Below, piece after piece: positions 18,663-27,531 of a stretch of DNA of 64,000 nucleotides (position 1 is its first letter; every line of letters begins with the position of its first letter). The notes beneath the pieces were generated by a model. The model was given only the letters and a program-made list of their open reading frames with translations. It was not told where the DNA came from and ran no database searches. Position numbers and translations under genes: made by a program. Source of the DNA: Pseudomonas sp. PDM05 (GTDB taxonomy: Bacteria > Pseudomonadota > Gammaproteobacteria > Pseudomonadales > Pseudomonadaceae); NCBI RefSeq assembly GCF_014851685.1, contig NZ_JACVAC010000003.1:471290-535289 (forward strand). The letters run 5' to 3'.

Positions 18663-19451
18663 CTACACCCCTCGACGGGGCAGGACAAAACTCAGCAGAA
18701 ACAGCGCGGCGGCCGTGACCACAATTGACGGCCCGGCCGGCGTGTCCTTGAACCAGGACAACGCCAGGCCCCCGCATACCGCGAGCATTCCCAGCAAGCT
18801 GGCGCCAATCGCCATCTGCTCCGGTGAACGGGCATGGCGCTGGGCGGCGGCGGCGGGAATGATCAGCAGCGATGTGATCAACAATACGCCGACAATCTTC
18901 ATCGCGACAGCAATCACCACCGCGATCAACAACATCAGGGTCATGCGCAGGGCCGGCACGGGCAAACCTTCCACCGTGGCCAACTCTTCATGCACGGTGA
19001 TCGCCAGCAGCGGCCGCCACAGGGCCAGCAGCAACACCAACACGGCCGCGCTGCCGCCGAGGATCCAGCCCAGGTCGGTGGTGCTGATGGCCAGCAGGTC
19101 GCCGAACAGGTAGGCCATCAGGTCGATGCGCACTTCGTGCATGAAACTCAGCACCACCAGCCCCAGGGACAAGGTGCTGGGCGCGAGGATGCCGAGCAGG
19201 GTGTCGGACGCCAGCGGCTGGCGCTGTTGCAGGGTCACCAGCAGCACCGCCAGCAGCAGGCAGCCGACGGTGACTGCAATGGTCGGGCTGACATCCAGCA
19301 GGAAGCCCATGGCCACGCCCAGGAGCGCGGCGTGGGACAACGTGTCGCCAAAATAGGCCATGCGCCGCCAGACGACGAACGAGCCCAGCGGGCCCGCTAC
19401 CAACGCCAAAGCCAAGCCTGCCAGCAGGGCGTAAAGCAGAAAATCAGCCAT
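18663..19451 (-). CDS. znuB: Zinc ABC transporter permease
   Basis: Inner-membrane subunit of the high-affinity zinc importer. 262 residues, about eight helices, with the ABC-3 family segments [24 protein letters not shown] and [14 protein letters not shown] (here [18 protein letters not shown]). The ATG at 19451 overlaps the end of znuC by 8 bases; an upstream in-frame start would lie well inside znuC and is rejected. The downstream PA5502-like lipoprotein follows closely. Confidence 0.95.
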   Translation of the reverse strand: MADFLLYALLAGLALALVAGPLGSFVVWRRMAYFGDTLSHAALLGVAMGFLLDVSPTIAVTVGCLLLAVLLVTLQQRQPLASDTLLGILAPSTLSLGLVVLSFMHEVRIDLMAYLFGDLLAISTTDLGWILGGSAAVLVLLLALWRPLLAITVHEELATVEGLPVPALRMTLMLLIAVVIAVAMKIVGVLLITSLLIIPAAAAQRHARSPEQMAIGASLLGMLAVCGGLALSWFKDTPAGPSIVVTAAALFLLSFVLPRRGV

Positions 19452-20229
19452 GCTTGCAGCTATCTCCATGAACGTGGGTGTGAGGTGTCGCGGGGTCGTC
19501 GACGACTTCGCCATGTAAATCGTGGGCGTGGTCGTGATGGTGATGGTAGATCGCCAGGCTTTGCGCGTTCTTGCCGAACAGCTCGACGAACGCCGGGTCG
19601 CCGCTGACTTGTTCCGGGTGGCCGGAGCAGCACACGTGGCGATTGAGGCATACCACCTGATCGGTGGTGCTCATCACCAGGTGCAGGTCGTGGGAAACCA
19701 TCAGCACGCCGCAGCCATGGCGGTCGCGCAGCCGGGTGATCAGGCTGTACAGCTCGGCCTGGCCGGCGACGTCCACACCTTGTACCGGTTCATCCAGCAC
19801 CAGCAGTTCCGGTTCGCGCAACAGGGCGCGGGCCAGCAGCACGCGCTGCATTTCGCCGCCGGAGATGCTTTGTACCGGGCTGTCGATCACCTGCTCGGCG
19901 CCGACCTCCTTGAGCGCGGCCTGGGCGCGAGCGCGGTCGACACCGGGCACCAGGCGCAGGAAGCGCAGCACAGACAGTGGCAGCGTCGGGTCGACGTGCA
20001 GTTTTTGCGGCATATAGCCGACACGCAGCTTGGGCTTGCGCCACACGCTGCCCGTGTCGGGCTTGAGCAGGCCGAGCACGGCGCGTACCAGGGTGGTCTT
20101 GCCGGCGCCGTTGGGGCCGATCAGAGTGACGATCTGCCCCGGTTCGACGCTCAGTGCGATGTTGTCCAGCACGTTTTGCCCGGCGAACGTGACACCGACC
20201 TGTTCCAGGCGGATTAACGCATTGCTCAT
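19444..20229 (-). CDS. znuC: Zinc ABC transporter ATPase with long His-rich tail
   Basis: ATPase of the zinc importer, 261 residues. Walker A is GPNGAGKTT, the signature region [15 protein letters not shown], Walker [13 protein letters not shown]. The last 35 residues are packed with His, Asp and Cys ([10 protein letters not shown], then [11 protein letters not shown]), a likely metal-binding or metal-sensing tail; it is longer than I remember for E. coli ZnuC. The ATG shares one base with the zur stop codon (TGATG), so znuC is coupled to zur, and znuB overlaps its end. Confidence 0.95.
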   Translation of the reverse strand: MSNALIRLEQVGVTFAGQNVLDNIALSVEPGQIVTLIGPNGAGKTTLVRAVLGLLKPDTGSVWRKPKLRVGYMPQKLHVDPTLPLSVLRFLRLVPGVDRARAQAALKEVGAEQVIDSPVQSISGGEMQRVLLARALLREPELLVLDEPVQGVDVAGQAELYSLITRLRDRHGCGVLMVSHDLHLVMSTTDQVVCLNRHVCCSGHPEQVSGDPAFVELFGKNAQSLAIYHHHHDHAHDLHGEVVDDPATPHTHVHGDSCKHG

Positions 20230-20711
20230 CAAGCCCCCTGGCAGCCCGAGCACAGGCCGACGACTTCGACCGTTTGCCCTTCGACTTTGAAGCCTACGTC
20301 GGCAGAGCTCTTGATGATGGCGTCGCTGATGCTTTTTTGCTCAAGCTCGATGGCGGCGTGGCATTCGCGGCAGATCAGGAACTGGCCCTGGTGCGCGTGT
20401 TCCGGGTGGTTGCAGCCGACAAACGCGTTGAGCGAAGCGATGCGGTGCACCAGGCCGTTTTCCAGCAGGAAATCCAGCGCGCGGTACACGGTTGGCGGCG
20501 CGGCGCGGCGGCCGTCCTGCTCGCTGAGCACGCCAAGAATGTCATAGGCGCCCAGCGGCTTGTGGCTCTGCCACACCAGTTCCAGCACGCGGCGACGCAG
20601 GGCGGTCAGGCGCAAACCCTTCTGCGCACACAGGGTGTCGGCTTCCGACAGCGCGGTGTGTACGCAGTGAGAGTGGTCGTGGGGACGGCTGGCAAGCGGT
20701 GTTATAGGCAT
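20229..20711 (-). CDS. zur: Zinc uptake regulator Zur (Fur family)
   Basis: Zinc-responsive repressor of zinc uptake genes, 160 residues. The N-terminal winged helix ([47 protein letters not shown]) is followed by the metal domain with [12 protein letters not shown] and CSGC; the two CxxC pairs form the structural zinc site in known Zur proteins. The N-terminus (HDHSHCVH) is also metal-ligand rich. First gene of zur-znuC-znuB; 67 bp separate it from znuA on the other strand, with a candidate Zur box between. Confidence 0.94.
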   Translation of the reverse strand: MPITPLASRPHDHSHCVHTALSEADTLCAQKGLRLTALRRRVLELVWQSHKPLGAYDILGVLSEQDGRRAAPPTVYRALDFLLENGLVHRIASLNAFVGCNHPEHAHQGQFLICRECHAAIELEQKSISDAIIKSSADVGFKVEGQTVEVVGLCSGCQGA

Positions 20712-20738
20712 GAGCGGCGACAGATATTTGATAGAGAC

Positions 20739-20751
20739 GTTATTATGTTAC
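20739..20751. promoter_or_regulatory. Candidate Zur box between zur and znuA
   Basis: GTTATTATGTTAC matches 10 of 13 positions of the core of the known Zur site (GTTATAATATAAC). It lies in the short divergent interval and would control both zur-znuCB and znuA. Inference from sequence match and position. Confidence 0.55.
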
Positions 20752-20778
20752 CCGTTCCTACGCCATTGAGTGGTCATC

Positions 20779-21699
20779 GTGTCCCGACTTTTTCCTGTTT
20801 TTGTCGTATTCATCACCAGTTTGTTTATCGCGGGTGCCGCCCAGGCCGAGGTCAAAGTGCTGACCAGCATCAAGCCGCTGCAGTTGATCGCCGCCGCTGT
20901 GCAGGACGGCGTGGCGGTTCCGGAGGTGTTGTTGCCGCCGGGGGCGTCGCCGCATAACTACGCGCTGCGTCCATCCGACGTACGGCGCGTGCAGTCGGTG
21001 GATCTGCTGTATTGGATCGGACCGGATATGGAGAGCTTCCTGCCTCGCGTGCTCAAAGGTCGTACAGCGCCGACGGTTGCGGTGCAGGATCTTCCAGGCA
21101 TGAAATTGCGTCGTTTCGCCGAAGATAGCCACTCCCACGCCGATGAAGCCGACGAACACGACCATGATCACCGTCCAGGCAGCCTGGATGCGCACTTGTG
21201 GCTGTCCACCGTGAATGCGCGTGTGATTGCTGCACGAATGGCGTCGGACCTGGCGGCTGCCGACCCGGCGAATGCGGCGCGTTACCAGAGCAACGTCAAG
21301 GCCTTCAATGAGCGTCTGGATGCGTTGGATGCACGTTTGAAAGCGCGTCTGGCGTCGATTGGCGACAAGCCTTACTTCGTTTTCCATGAGGCCTTCGATT
21401 ACTTCGAAGATGCCTACGGGCTCAAGCACACCGGCGTGTTCAGCGTTGCCGCCGAAGTACAACCCGGCGCCCAGCACGTAGCGGCGATGCGTACGCGTCT
21501 GCAGGAAGTGGGCAAGACCTGCGTGTTCAGTGAGCCGCCGTTGCGTCCGCGGTTGGCGGAAACGCTGGTGACTGGCCTGCCAGTGAAGTTGGCGGAGTTG
21601 GATGCGTTGGGTGGGTACACGCCGGCTACGGCTCAGGGGTATGAGCAGGTGCTGGAGAAGTTGGGGAATGATCTGGCGGGTTGCCTGGAGTCGCTCTGA
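20779..21699 (+). CDS. znuA: Zinc ABC transporter, periplasmic binding protein
   Basis: Captures zinc in the periplasm. 306 residues with a signal peptide ending AAQA. Expected zinc ligands are present: His in PPGASPHNYALRPSD, His in LDAHLWLS and His in FVFHEAFDYF. Between the first two is a His/Asp-rich loop (EDSHSHADEADEHDHDHR) typical of ZnuA. I take the GTG at 20779 as start because GAGTGG lies five bases before it and the product begins MSRLFPVF; a GTG at 20770 is also in frame and would add three residues. Divergent from zur. Confidence 0.93.
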   Translation: MSRLFPVFVVFITSLFIAGAAQAEVKVLTSIKPLQLIAAAVQDGVAVPEVLLPPGASPHNYALRPSDVRRVQSVDLLYWIGPDMESFLPRVLKGRTAPTVAVQDLPGMKLRRFAEDSHSHADEADEHDHDHRPGSLDAHLWLSTVNARVIAARMASDLAAADPANAARYQSNVKAFNERLDALDARLKARLASIGDKPYFVFHEAFDYFEDAYGLKHTGVFSVAAEVQPGAQHVAAMRTRLQEVGKTCVFSEPPLRPRLAETLVTGLPVKLAELDALGGYTPATAQGYEQVLEKLGNDLAGCLESL

Positions 21700-21817
21700 C
21701 AGTCAACACAAGGCCCATGTGGGAGATTCTATGGTGGAGGGCAATATCTCCACCAGGGGATGGCAGTGCCTGGGCGATCTCCAGCCGAACACTCACTATC
21801 CATCAACACCAATCAAC

Positions 21818-21906
21818 TGTGGGAGCGGGCTTGCCCGCGAAGGCGGTGTTTCAGTACCAGATGTACTGGCTGACACACCGCCTTCGCGAGCAAACCCGCT
21901 CCCACA
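21818..21906. repeat. REPIN between znuA and thrB
   Basis: Inverted REP pair with arms TGTGGGAGCGGGCTTGCCCG and the complement, here with one REP variant GAGCAAACCCGC. About 89 bp. It separates the convergent znuA and thrB genes. Confidence 0.9.
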
Positions 21907-21928
21907 TTTTTTTGACCGAGTTGAGCCC

Positions 21929-22882
21929 TTAGAGGGCGAACGGCAGTTGTATCGTGACCTGCTGGCGTTGCGCCAGGCGGTGTTCGAACTCCGCCGGGTC
22001 ATGAATCAACACATCCTGACCCGCAAACGACTCAGCCGCGATCAGGCGTGACAGCCAGAACCGCACGCATGCCACTCGCAGCATCGTCGGCCACAATTCG
22101 GCTTCCTTCGCCGTGAATGGCCGCAGCCCCGCGTAGGCACCCAGCAGTGCACGGGCGCGTTGTCCATCAATCACGCCGTCCTCGTCCGAACACCAGTCGT
22201 TCAAGGCGATCGCCACGTCGTACAGCATCGGGCCGGAGCAGGCGTTGTAGAAGTCGATCAGGCCTGTCAGATGCGTGCCTTCGAACATGGCGTTATCGCG
22301 AAACAGGTCCGCATGAATGTTCGCGCGCGGCAGGGCGAGGATCTGCGCCTTGTGGGCTTCGATCTCGTCCAGTGCGTCTTGCAGCAGGCGCTGCGGTGCT
22401 GCTTCCAGGTGTGAAATAAGTTGCGCACCTTCACTGAGCATCCAATCCAGGCCGCGATCGGTTTTACGCTCCAGTACTTTGTCGCCCTGGGTGGCCAGGT
22501 GCAGATGGCCGAGCAGGTCGCCGACCTGGGCGCAATGTTGCGCGTTGGCGTCCTTGATGTGCTTGCCGGCCAGGCGCGGTTGCAACAGCGCCGGTTTGCC
22601 TTTCAGCTCGTGCAGGGCCACGCCGTCGGTGGTGCGCAGGGCGTAAGGTACGGGCAGGTCGGCGTCGTGGAGCACGTCGAGCAGTTCGATGAAGAACGGC
22701 ATTTCGGCGACGGGGCCACGTTCAACCAGGGTCAGGACGAACTCGCCCTGTTCCAGGCTGATAAAGAAGTTGGTGTTTTCGCTACCGGCGGCAATTCCCT
22801 GGAAATCAAGCAGGCGGCCGAGCCCGTAAGGGGCGAGAAAGGTTTCCAGCTCGGGCCGAGCCAGGGGGGTGAACACAGACAT
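21929..22882 (-). CDS. thrB: Homoserine kinase
   Basis: Phosphorylates homoserine in threonine synthesis. 317 residues of the aminoglycoside-phosphotransferase-like ThrB family used by pseudomonads rather than the GHMP kinase of enterics. Motifs: GSENTNFFISLEQGEFVLTL (ATP loop), HADLFRDNAMF (catalytic Asp and Asn, Brenner motif) and LIDFYNACSGPMLYDVAIALNDWC (metal Asp). ATG at 22882 gives the normal MSVFTPLARPELETFL start. 56 bp downstream of the DUF2782 gene and probably cotranscribed with it. Confidence 0.93.
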   Translation of the reverse strand: MSVFTPLARPELETFLAPYGLGRLLDFQGIAAGSENTNFFISLEQGEFVLTLVERGPVAEMPFFIELLDVLHDADLPVPYALRTTDGVALHELKGKPALLQPRLAGKHIKDANAQHCAQVGDLLGHLHLATQGDKVLERKTDRGLDWMLSEGAQLISHLEAAPQRLLQDALDEIEAHKAQILALPRANIHADLFRDNAMFEGTHLTGLIDFYNACSGPMLYDVAIALNDWCSDEDGVIDGQRARALLGAYAGLRPFTAKEAELWPTMLRVACVRFWLSRLIAAESFAGQDVLIHDPAEFEHRLAQRQQVTIQLPFAL

Positions 22883-22938
22883 GGTTAAAACTGCCAGTAC
22901 GGGCGCCGCGGTGCGCGGCGCCAATTTAAGTTAAGAAA

Positions 22939-23229
22939 TCATTTCCATTCGAAAATCTTCCATGACGGGATCAGCATATCCGGCTGGTCAGAGCGGATGA
23001 AGTTCGCATCGGTTCCGTCCGCGCGTACCAGGAAATACGGAGGCGCGCCCTTGGGCGTTACCTTGATCGCGTACAGGAAGCCATTTTGGCGGTATTCCTG
23101 GATGGTCTTGTCGCCTTCGGTGCGGATCGTGACCTCAGGGTCACCACCGGGGGCGCTGTCGGCTGCCGTGGCGGCCAGCGGCAGGAGTGCAATCAAGCCG
23201 GTCAACAACAAGCGATTCGCTGTACGCAT
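22939..23229 (-). CDS. DUF2782 family small periplasmic protein
   Basis: A 96-residue protein with a cleavable signal peptide (LLLTGLIALLPLAATAA) and a short beta-rich domain (EVTIRTEGDKTIQEYRQNGF, YAIKVTPKGAPPYFLV). This is the DUF2782 family, found between thrB and polA in other pseudomonads (PA5494). Its function is unknown. It is divergent from polA, with about 74 bp between start codons. Confidence 0.88.
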   Translation of the reverse strand: MRTANRLLLTGLIALLPLAATAADSAPGGDPEVTIRTEGDKTIQEYRQNGFLYAIKVTPKGAPPYFLVRADGTDANFIRSDQPDMLIPSWKIFEWK

Positions 23230-23303
23230 GATAACCTTGTCCCTTTGTCGTCATTGGTCCGGCTATTCTAGCGCCTGACCCGCCGAAAAGGTTGATCCTG
23301 CTC

Positions 23304-26090
23304 ATGAGCCAAGCCCCCCTCGTCCTGGTGGACGGTTCTTCATATCTGTACCGCGCCTTCCACGCGTTGCCACCGCTGACCACCTCCAAAGGCCTGCCGA
23401 CCGGTGCGGTCAAGGGCGTGTTGAACATGCTCAAAAGCCTGCGCAAGCAGTACCCGGGCAGCCCATTCGCAGTGGTGTTCGACGCCAAGGGTGGGACCTT
23501 TCGCGACGACATGTACGCCGAATACAAGGCCAACCGCCCGAGCATGCCCGATGACATGCGCGTGCAGATCGAGCCGCTGCACCAGAGTGTGATCGCCCTG
23601 GGCTTCCCGTTGCTGTGTGTCGAAGGCGTCGAGGCCGATGACGTGATCGGCACCCTGGCCCGCAGCAGTGCGGCTGCCGACAGGCCGGTGGTGATTTCTA
23701 CCGGCGACAAAGACATGGCTCAACTGGTCGACGGGCACATTACCTTGGTCAACACCATGACCGGTAGTTCGATGGACATCGACGGCGTAAAGGAGAAATT
23801 TGGCGTCGCTCCGGAGCAGATCATCGATTATCTGGCGTTGATGGGCGACTCGTCCGACAACATCCCGGGCGTTCCGGGTATAGGTCCGAAGACCGCATCC
23901 GGCTTGCTGGTGGGCGTGAATGGCGGGATCAAAGAGCTTTATGAGCAGCTGGACATCGTGCCGAGCCTGCCGATCCGGGGTGCCAAGACCCTGCCGGCCA
24001 AGCTCGAAGAGCATCGTGAGATGGCGTTTCTTTCCCACCAGTTGGCGACGATCAAGTGCGATGTGCCGCTGGACGTGGGCCTGGATGACCTGCACCTGAA
24101 CGAGCCGGACCGCGACAAGCTGCTGGAGCTGTACGCGCTGCTGGAGTTCAAGAGCTGGTACGACGATATTCAGCGTGATACCAAGCGTGTCGAGCTCAAG
24201 GCCGCACCTGTTGCCGAAGATGAAGTGGTGGAGGAGGTTCCCGCTGCGCCGCTGCAAGCGTCCTACACCACCATCCGCGACCAGGCCACGTTCGATCTCT
24301 GGCTGAAAAAACTCAATGACGCGAAGTTGTTCGCTTTTGACACCGAAACCACCGGTATCGACGCCCAGCAGGCGCAACTGGTCGGGGTTTCCTTCGCCGT
24401 TCAGTCCCATGAAGCAGCCTACATCCCGCTGACTCACTCCTACATCGGTGTGCCTGAGCAACTGGATCGCGACACCGTGTTGCTGGCTCTCAAGCCGCTG
24501 TTGGAAGATCCGACCAAGCTCAAGGTCGGCCAGCACGCCAAGTTCGACATGAATATCCTGGCCAACTGCGCCATTGGCGGTGACCCGGCCCACGGCATCA
24601 CCGTGCGTGGCATCGCCTTCGACACCATGCTCGAATCCTACGTGCTGAACTCCACTGCGACCCGGCACGACATGGACAGCCTGGCCAAGAAGTACCTGGA
24701 CTACGACACCGTCAGCTTCCAGGACATCGCCGGCAAGGGGGCCAAGCAACTGACGTTCGACCAGATCGCACTTGAGCAGGCCGGCCCCTACGCGGCTGAA
24801 GATGCCGACGTGACCTTGCGCCTGCACCAGGCGCTGCACGCCCAACTCACCGCCATCCCGAGCCTCGCCAGCGTGCTGACCGACATCGAGATGCCGCTGG
24901 TGCCGGTACTGGCGCGTATCGAGCGCCAGGGCGCGCTGGTAGATGCGGATTTGCTTGGCGTCCAGAGCATTGAGCTGGGTAACAAGATGGTTGAGCTGGA
25001 GCGCCAGGCGTTCGAGATCGCTGGCGAGGAGTTCAACCTCGGTTCGCCCAAGCAGCTCGGGGCTATTCTGTACGAAAAGCTCGGTTTGCCTGTGCTGAAA
25101 AAGACCGGCAAGGGTCAGGCGTCTACCGCCGAGGAAGTGCTGGCCAAGCTGGCCGAAGATGACTACCCGCTGCCCAAGGTGCTGATGCAGTACCGCAGCA
25201 TGAGCAAGCTGAAAAGCACTTACACCGATCGCCTGCCAGAGCAGATCAACCCGCGTACCGGGCGTATCCACACGTCCTACCACCAGGCGGTGGCGGCGAC
25301 CGGGCGGTTGTCGTCCAGCGATCCGAACCTGCAGAACATCCCGGTGCGTACTGCTGAAGGGCGTCGGATTCGTCAGGCGTTTGTCGCGCCAAAAGGCTAC
25401 AAGCTGCTGGCGGCGGACTACTCGCAGATCGAACTGCGGATCATGGCGCACCTGTCCAAGGACGAAGGCTTGATGAATGCCTTCCGCGATAACCTGGACG
25501 TGCACACGGCCACCGCGGCCGAAGTGTTCAAGGTTGAGCTGGGTGAGGTCACGTCCGACCAGCGCCGCAGCGCCAAGGCGATCAACTTCGGCCTGATCTA
25601 TGGGATGGGGGCGCAGAAGCTCGGCAAGGACATTGGCGTGGATACCAAGACCGCCAAGGCTTACATCGACGTGTACTTCGCCCGCTACCCCGGGGTTCGC
25701 GAGTACATGGAGCGCACCCGCGCCCAGGCTGCCGACCAAGGCTATGTCGAGACCTTCTTCGGCCGCCGCTTGTATTTGCCGGACATCAACTCCAACAAAC
25801 CCCAGGAGCGTGCCGCGGCGGAACGCACGGCGATCAACGCGCCGATGCAGGGCACGGCCGCTGACATCATCAAGAAAGCCATGGTGCTGGTGGACAACTG
25901 GCTGGCCGACTCGGGCCTGGATGCCAAGGTAATCCTGCAGGTGCACGATGAATTGGTACTGGAGGTGCGTGAGGATCTGGTCGCCGAAGTCAGCGAGAAA
26001 ATTCGCCAGCACATGAGTGCTGCGGCGCAGTTGGATGTGCCGCTGCTGGTGGAGGTGGGCGTGGGCAATAACTGGGACGAAGCGCACTGA
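23304..26090 (+). CDS. polA: DNA polymerase I
   Basis: Repair polymerase that removes RNA primers and fills gaps. 928 residues in three parts: 5' nuclease (residues 1-290, with VDGSSYLYRAFHALPPL and GDSSDNIPGVPGIGPKTA), a proofreading exonuclease that is probably active because the first acidic motif FDTETTGID is intact, and the polymerase (LLAADYSQIELRIMAHLS, QRRSAKAINFGLIYGM, LQVHDELVLEV). ATG at 23304 begins MSQAPLVLVDGSSYLYR; an in-frame TTG at 23292 is less likely. A stable 9-bp hairpin (26103-26125) follows the stop. Confidence 0.97.
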   Translation: MSQAPLVLVDGSSYLYRAFHALPPLTTSKGLPTGAVKGVLNMLKSLRKQYPGSPFAVVFDAKGGTFRDDMYAEYKANRPSMPDDMRVQIEPLHQSVIALGFPLLCVEGVEADDVIGTLARSSAAADRPVVISTGDKDMAQLVDGHITLVNTMTGSSMDIDGVKEKFGVAPEQIIDYLALMGDSSDNIPGVPGIGPKTASGLLVGVNGGIKELYEQLDIVPSLPIRGAKTLPAKLEEHREMAFLSHQLATIKCDVPLDVGLDDLHLNEPDRDKLLELYALLEFKSWYDDIQRDTKRVELKAAPVAEDEVVEEVPAAPLQASYTTIRDQATFDLWLKKLNDAKLFAFDTETTGIDAQQAQLVGVSFAVQSHEAAYIPLTHSYIGVPEQLDRDTVLLALKPLLEDPTKLKVGQHAKFDMNILANCAIGGDPAHGITVRGIAFDTMLESYVLNSTATRHDMDSLAKKYLDYDTVSFQDIAGKGAKQLTFDQIALEQAGPYAAEDADVTLRLHQALHAQLTAIPSLASVLTDIEMPLVPVLARIERQGALVDADLLGVQSIELGNKMVELERQAFEIAGEEFNLGSPKQLGAILYEKLGLPVLKKTGKGQASTAEEVLAKLAEDDYPLPKVLMQYRSMSKLKSTYTDRLPEQINPRTGRIHTSYHQAVAATGRLSSSDPNLQNIPVRTAEGRRIRQAFVAPKGYKLLAADYSQIELRIMAHLSKDEGLMNAFRDNLDVHTATAAEVFKVELGEVTSDQRRSAKAINFGLIYGMGAQKLGKDIGVDTKTAKAYIDVYFARYPGVREYMERTRAQAADQGYVETFFGRRLYLPDINSNKPQERAAAERTAINAPMQGTAADIIKKAMVLVDNWLADSGLDAKVILQVHDELVLEVREDLVAEVSEKIRQHMSAAAQLDVPLLVEVGVGNNWDEAH

Positions 26091-26102
26091 TTTACAGGGC
26101 CT

Positions 26103-26125
26103 TGCCGCCACAAGCCGTGGTGGCA
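26103..26125 (+). terminator. Hairpin after polA
   Basis: TGCCGCCAC / GTGGTGGCA with a five-base loop, 13 bp after the polA stop. No U tract follows, so it may protect the 3' end or act as a weak terminator. Confidence 0.4.
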
Positions 26126-26183
26126 GAGTGCTTTAGATCAGATATTGCCGTTAGTTATTTCCAATAGTTTTTCGCACCGCCCG

Positions 26184-26211
26184 GAACTTAACCCGTGAAG
26201 TGCCACTCAGA
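26184..26211 (+). promoter_or_regulatory. AlgU (sigma-22) type promoter of ersA
   Basis: GAACTT at 26184-26189, a 17-bp spacer, and TCAGA at 26207-26211, against the AlgU/RpoE consensus GAACTT-N16-17-TCTGA. It predicts a transcript start near 26218, right where the sRNA sequence begins. P. aeruginosa ErsA is known to be controlled by AlgU. Confidence 0.75.
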
Positions 26212-26217
26212 GTTACT

Positions 26218-26347
26218 GAATGGGTGGTGAAGCCCTTCAATGCTCCTATGTTGTGTTAAGTGTTGGCAGATATCTGGACCCCGCCCTAGCGGTCCGGAAC
26301 TTGAACCCCGAACTTCCCCTCCCCATACGAAGTCCGGGGTTTTTTTT
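26218..26347 (+). ncRNA. ersA: ErsA small RNA
   Basis: Non-coding RNA of about 130 nt in the polA-engB interval, the locus of ErsA in P. aeruginosa (and of the unrelated Spot 42 in E. coli). The sequence shows an AlgU-type promoter just upstream, an internal stem (GGACC ... GGTCC, about 26276-26295) and a strong rho-independent terminator: CCCCG-A-ACTTC pairing with GAAGT-C-CGGGG followed by eight T residues (26306-26347). Unpaired C-rich stretch CCCCTCCCC in the terminator loop is a plausible target-binding site. Known ErsA acts with Hfq on envelope, exopolysaccharide and porin mRNAs; that role here is by homology of position and promoter. Confidence 0.8.
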
Positions 26348-26360
26348 GCCCGCAGGAAAG

Positions 26361-27002
26361 TTACTCGGCGATTTCCGCGCCTTTGTCGGCCAATTCCATC
26401 CAACCGGCCAGCACGGTGTAGGCCTCTTCCAGGCCCATGCGTTTCGGCGCCGAGAACAGCTGGATAGTGATCGCGTCACCCCAACCCTTGCGGATTTCCG
26501 CCTGCACTTTGAGCAGGGTGTTCTTGGCTGCGCCATAGGTCAGCTTGTCGGCCTTGGTCAGCAGGATATGCATCGGCATGCCGCTGGCCACGGCCCAGTC
26601 GAGCATCAACAGGTCGAAGTCGGTCATTGGATGACGGATGTCCATCATCAGGATCAGACCCTTCAAACTCTCGCGGCCACCCAGGTACGCCTCCAGGTGA
26701 CGCTGCCAGTGCAGCTTCAACGGGATAGGTACTTTCGCGTAACCGTAGCCCGGCAGGTCGACCAGACGCCGATCATCGTCTAGCTTGAAGAAATTGAGAA
26801 GTTGCGTGCGCCCCGGGGTTTTCGACGTACGTGCCAGGCTGGCGTGGGTCAGTGTGTTCAGCGCGCTGGATTTACCGGCGTTGGAACGGCCGGCAAAGGC
26901 AACTTCAAAGCCTTCGTCATCGGGGCATTGGTCAACTTTGGCGGCGCTGAGCATGAACGTGGACTGTTGGCACAGACCGAGGATGGGATTCTTGAGTTGC
27001 AT
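26361..27002 (-). CDS. engB: GTP-binding protein EngB/YsxC
   Basis: Essential-type GTPase needed for 50S ribosome subunit assembly. 213 residues with G1 [10 protein letters not shown]3 DLPGYG and G4 TKAD. The ATG at 27002 ([13 protein letters not shown]) gives the family length; the frame stays open 42 codons further upstream, but that stretch has no similarity to EngB and contains the promoter region. It converges on ersA, whose terminator ends 14 bp from the engB stop. Confidence 0.94.
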   Translation of the reverse strand: MQLKNPILGLCQQSTFMLSAAKVDQCPDDEGFEVAFAGRSNAGKSSALNTLTHASLARTSKTPGRTQLLNFFKLDDDRRLVDLPGYGYAKVPIPLKLHWQRHLEAYLGGRESLKGLILMMDIRHPMTDFDLLMLDWAVASGMPMHILLTKADKLTYGAAKNTLLKVQAEIRKGWGDAITIQLFSAPKRMGLEEAYTVLAGWMELADKGAEIAE

Positions 27003-27194
27003 GAGGTTTCCGATGTGGGCGATGCCGAGAAAGGGTGCGGCAAGCGGTGTCGTTTCCGTTTCAGTAGCGCCAGTATATAATGCCGCAGATTTTGTGTGTG
27101 CTTTGTCCCAGCGAAGGATGAAGTTCACGGGAGCGATAGACCTTTATTGCGCATTAGAACGCAAAACGCTCTCAAGCCCTGAAATGGTCGACGT

Positions 27195-27497
27195 ATGACC
27201 AGATGGTTGCTCGCTTTTGGTGTCCTGGTTCCGCTTTACGGCGCTCAGGCTACACAGGATCCGGAGGCGGTGTACAACCGAGTTTGCGTGGCTTGCCATG
27301 CCGGCCAACTGCCCAACGCCCCCAAACGGGGTGATCAGGCAGCCTGGGCGCCAAGACTGGCGCAGGGCATGGACACGCTGGTGCAGCACGTGACCCAGGG
27401 TTTCAAGGCAATGCCGCCGCGTGGTTTGTGCATGGACTGCAGTACTGAGGATTACCAGGCCGTCATTCATTTGATGGTGAGTAAACCCGGTAGATAA
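27195..27497 (+). CDS. Cytochrome c5 family protein
   Basis: Small periplasmic monohaem cytochrome, 100 residues with a signal peptide (LLAFGVLVPLYGAQA). The haem site is CVACH (Cys31, Cys34, His35), and the extra CMDC pair near the C-terminus together with MPPRG (the axial Met) is typical of cytochrome c5. It lies 34 bp upstream of the cytochrome c4 gene, as in P. aeruginosa (PA5491/PA5490), and the two probably form one transcript serving electron transfer to oxidases. Confidence 0.9.
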   Translation: MTRWLLAFGVLVPLYGAQATQDPEAVYNRVCVACHAGQLPNAPKRGDQAAWAPRLAQGMDTLVQHVTQGFKAMPPRGLCMDCSTEDYQAVIHLMVSKPGR

Positions 27498-27531
27498 CTC
27501 TTAAACCCCTTAGCCGTAGTTGGATTAGCTG

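Noticed and set aside
3082..21906. CRISPR-like pattern from the recurring GTGGGAGCGGGCTTGC sequence
   Set aside because: The copies are kilobases apart, arranged as inverted pairs, and have no regular spacers; they are REPINs.
23340..26111. A 923-codon open frame antisense to polA
   Set aside because: The polA frame has complete DNA polymerase I motifs; the antisense frame is a by-product of GC-rich third positions and has no recognisable domain or ribosome binding site.
26091..26360. Spot 42 RNA (spf) in the polA-engB interval
   Set aside because: Locus is the same, but the AlgU promoter and the sequence fit ErsA of pseudomonads; Spot 42 is an enterobacterial/Vibrio CRP-controlled RNA.
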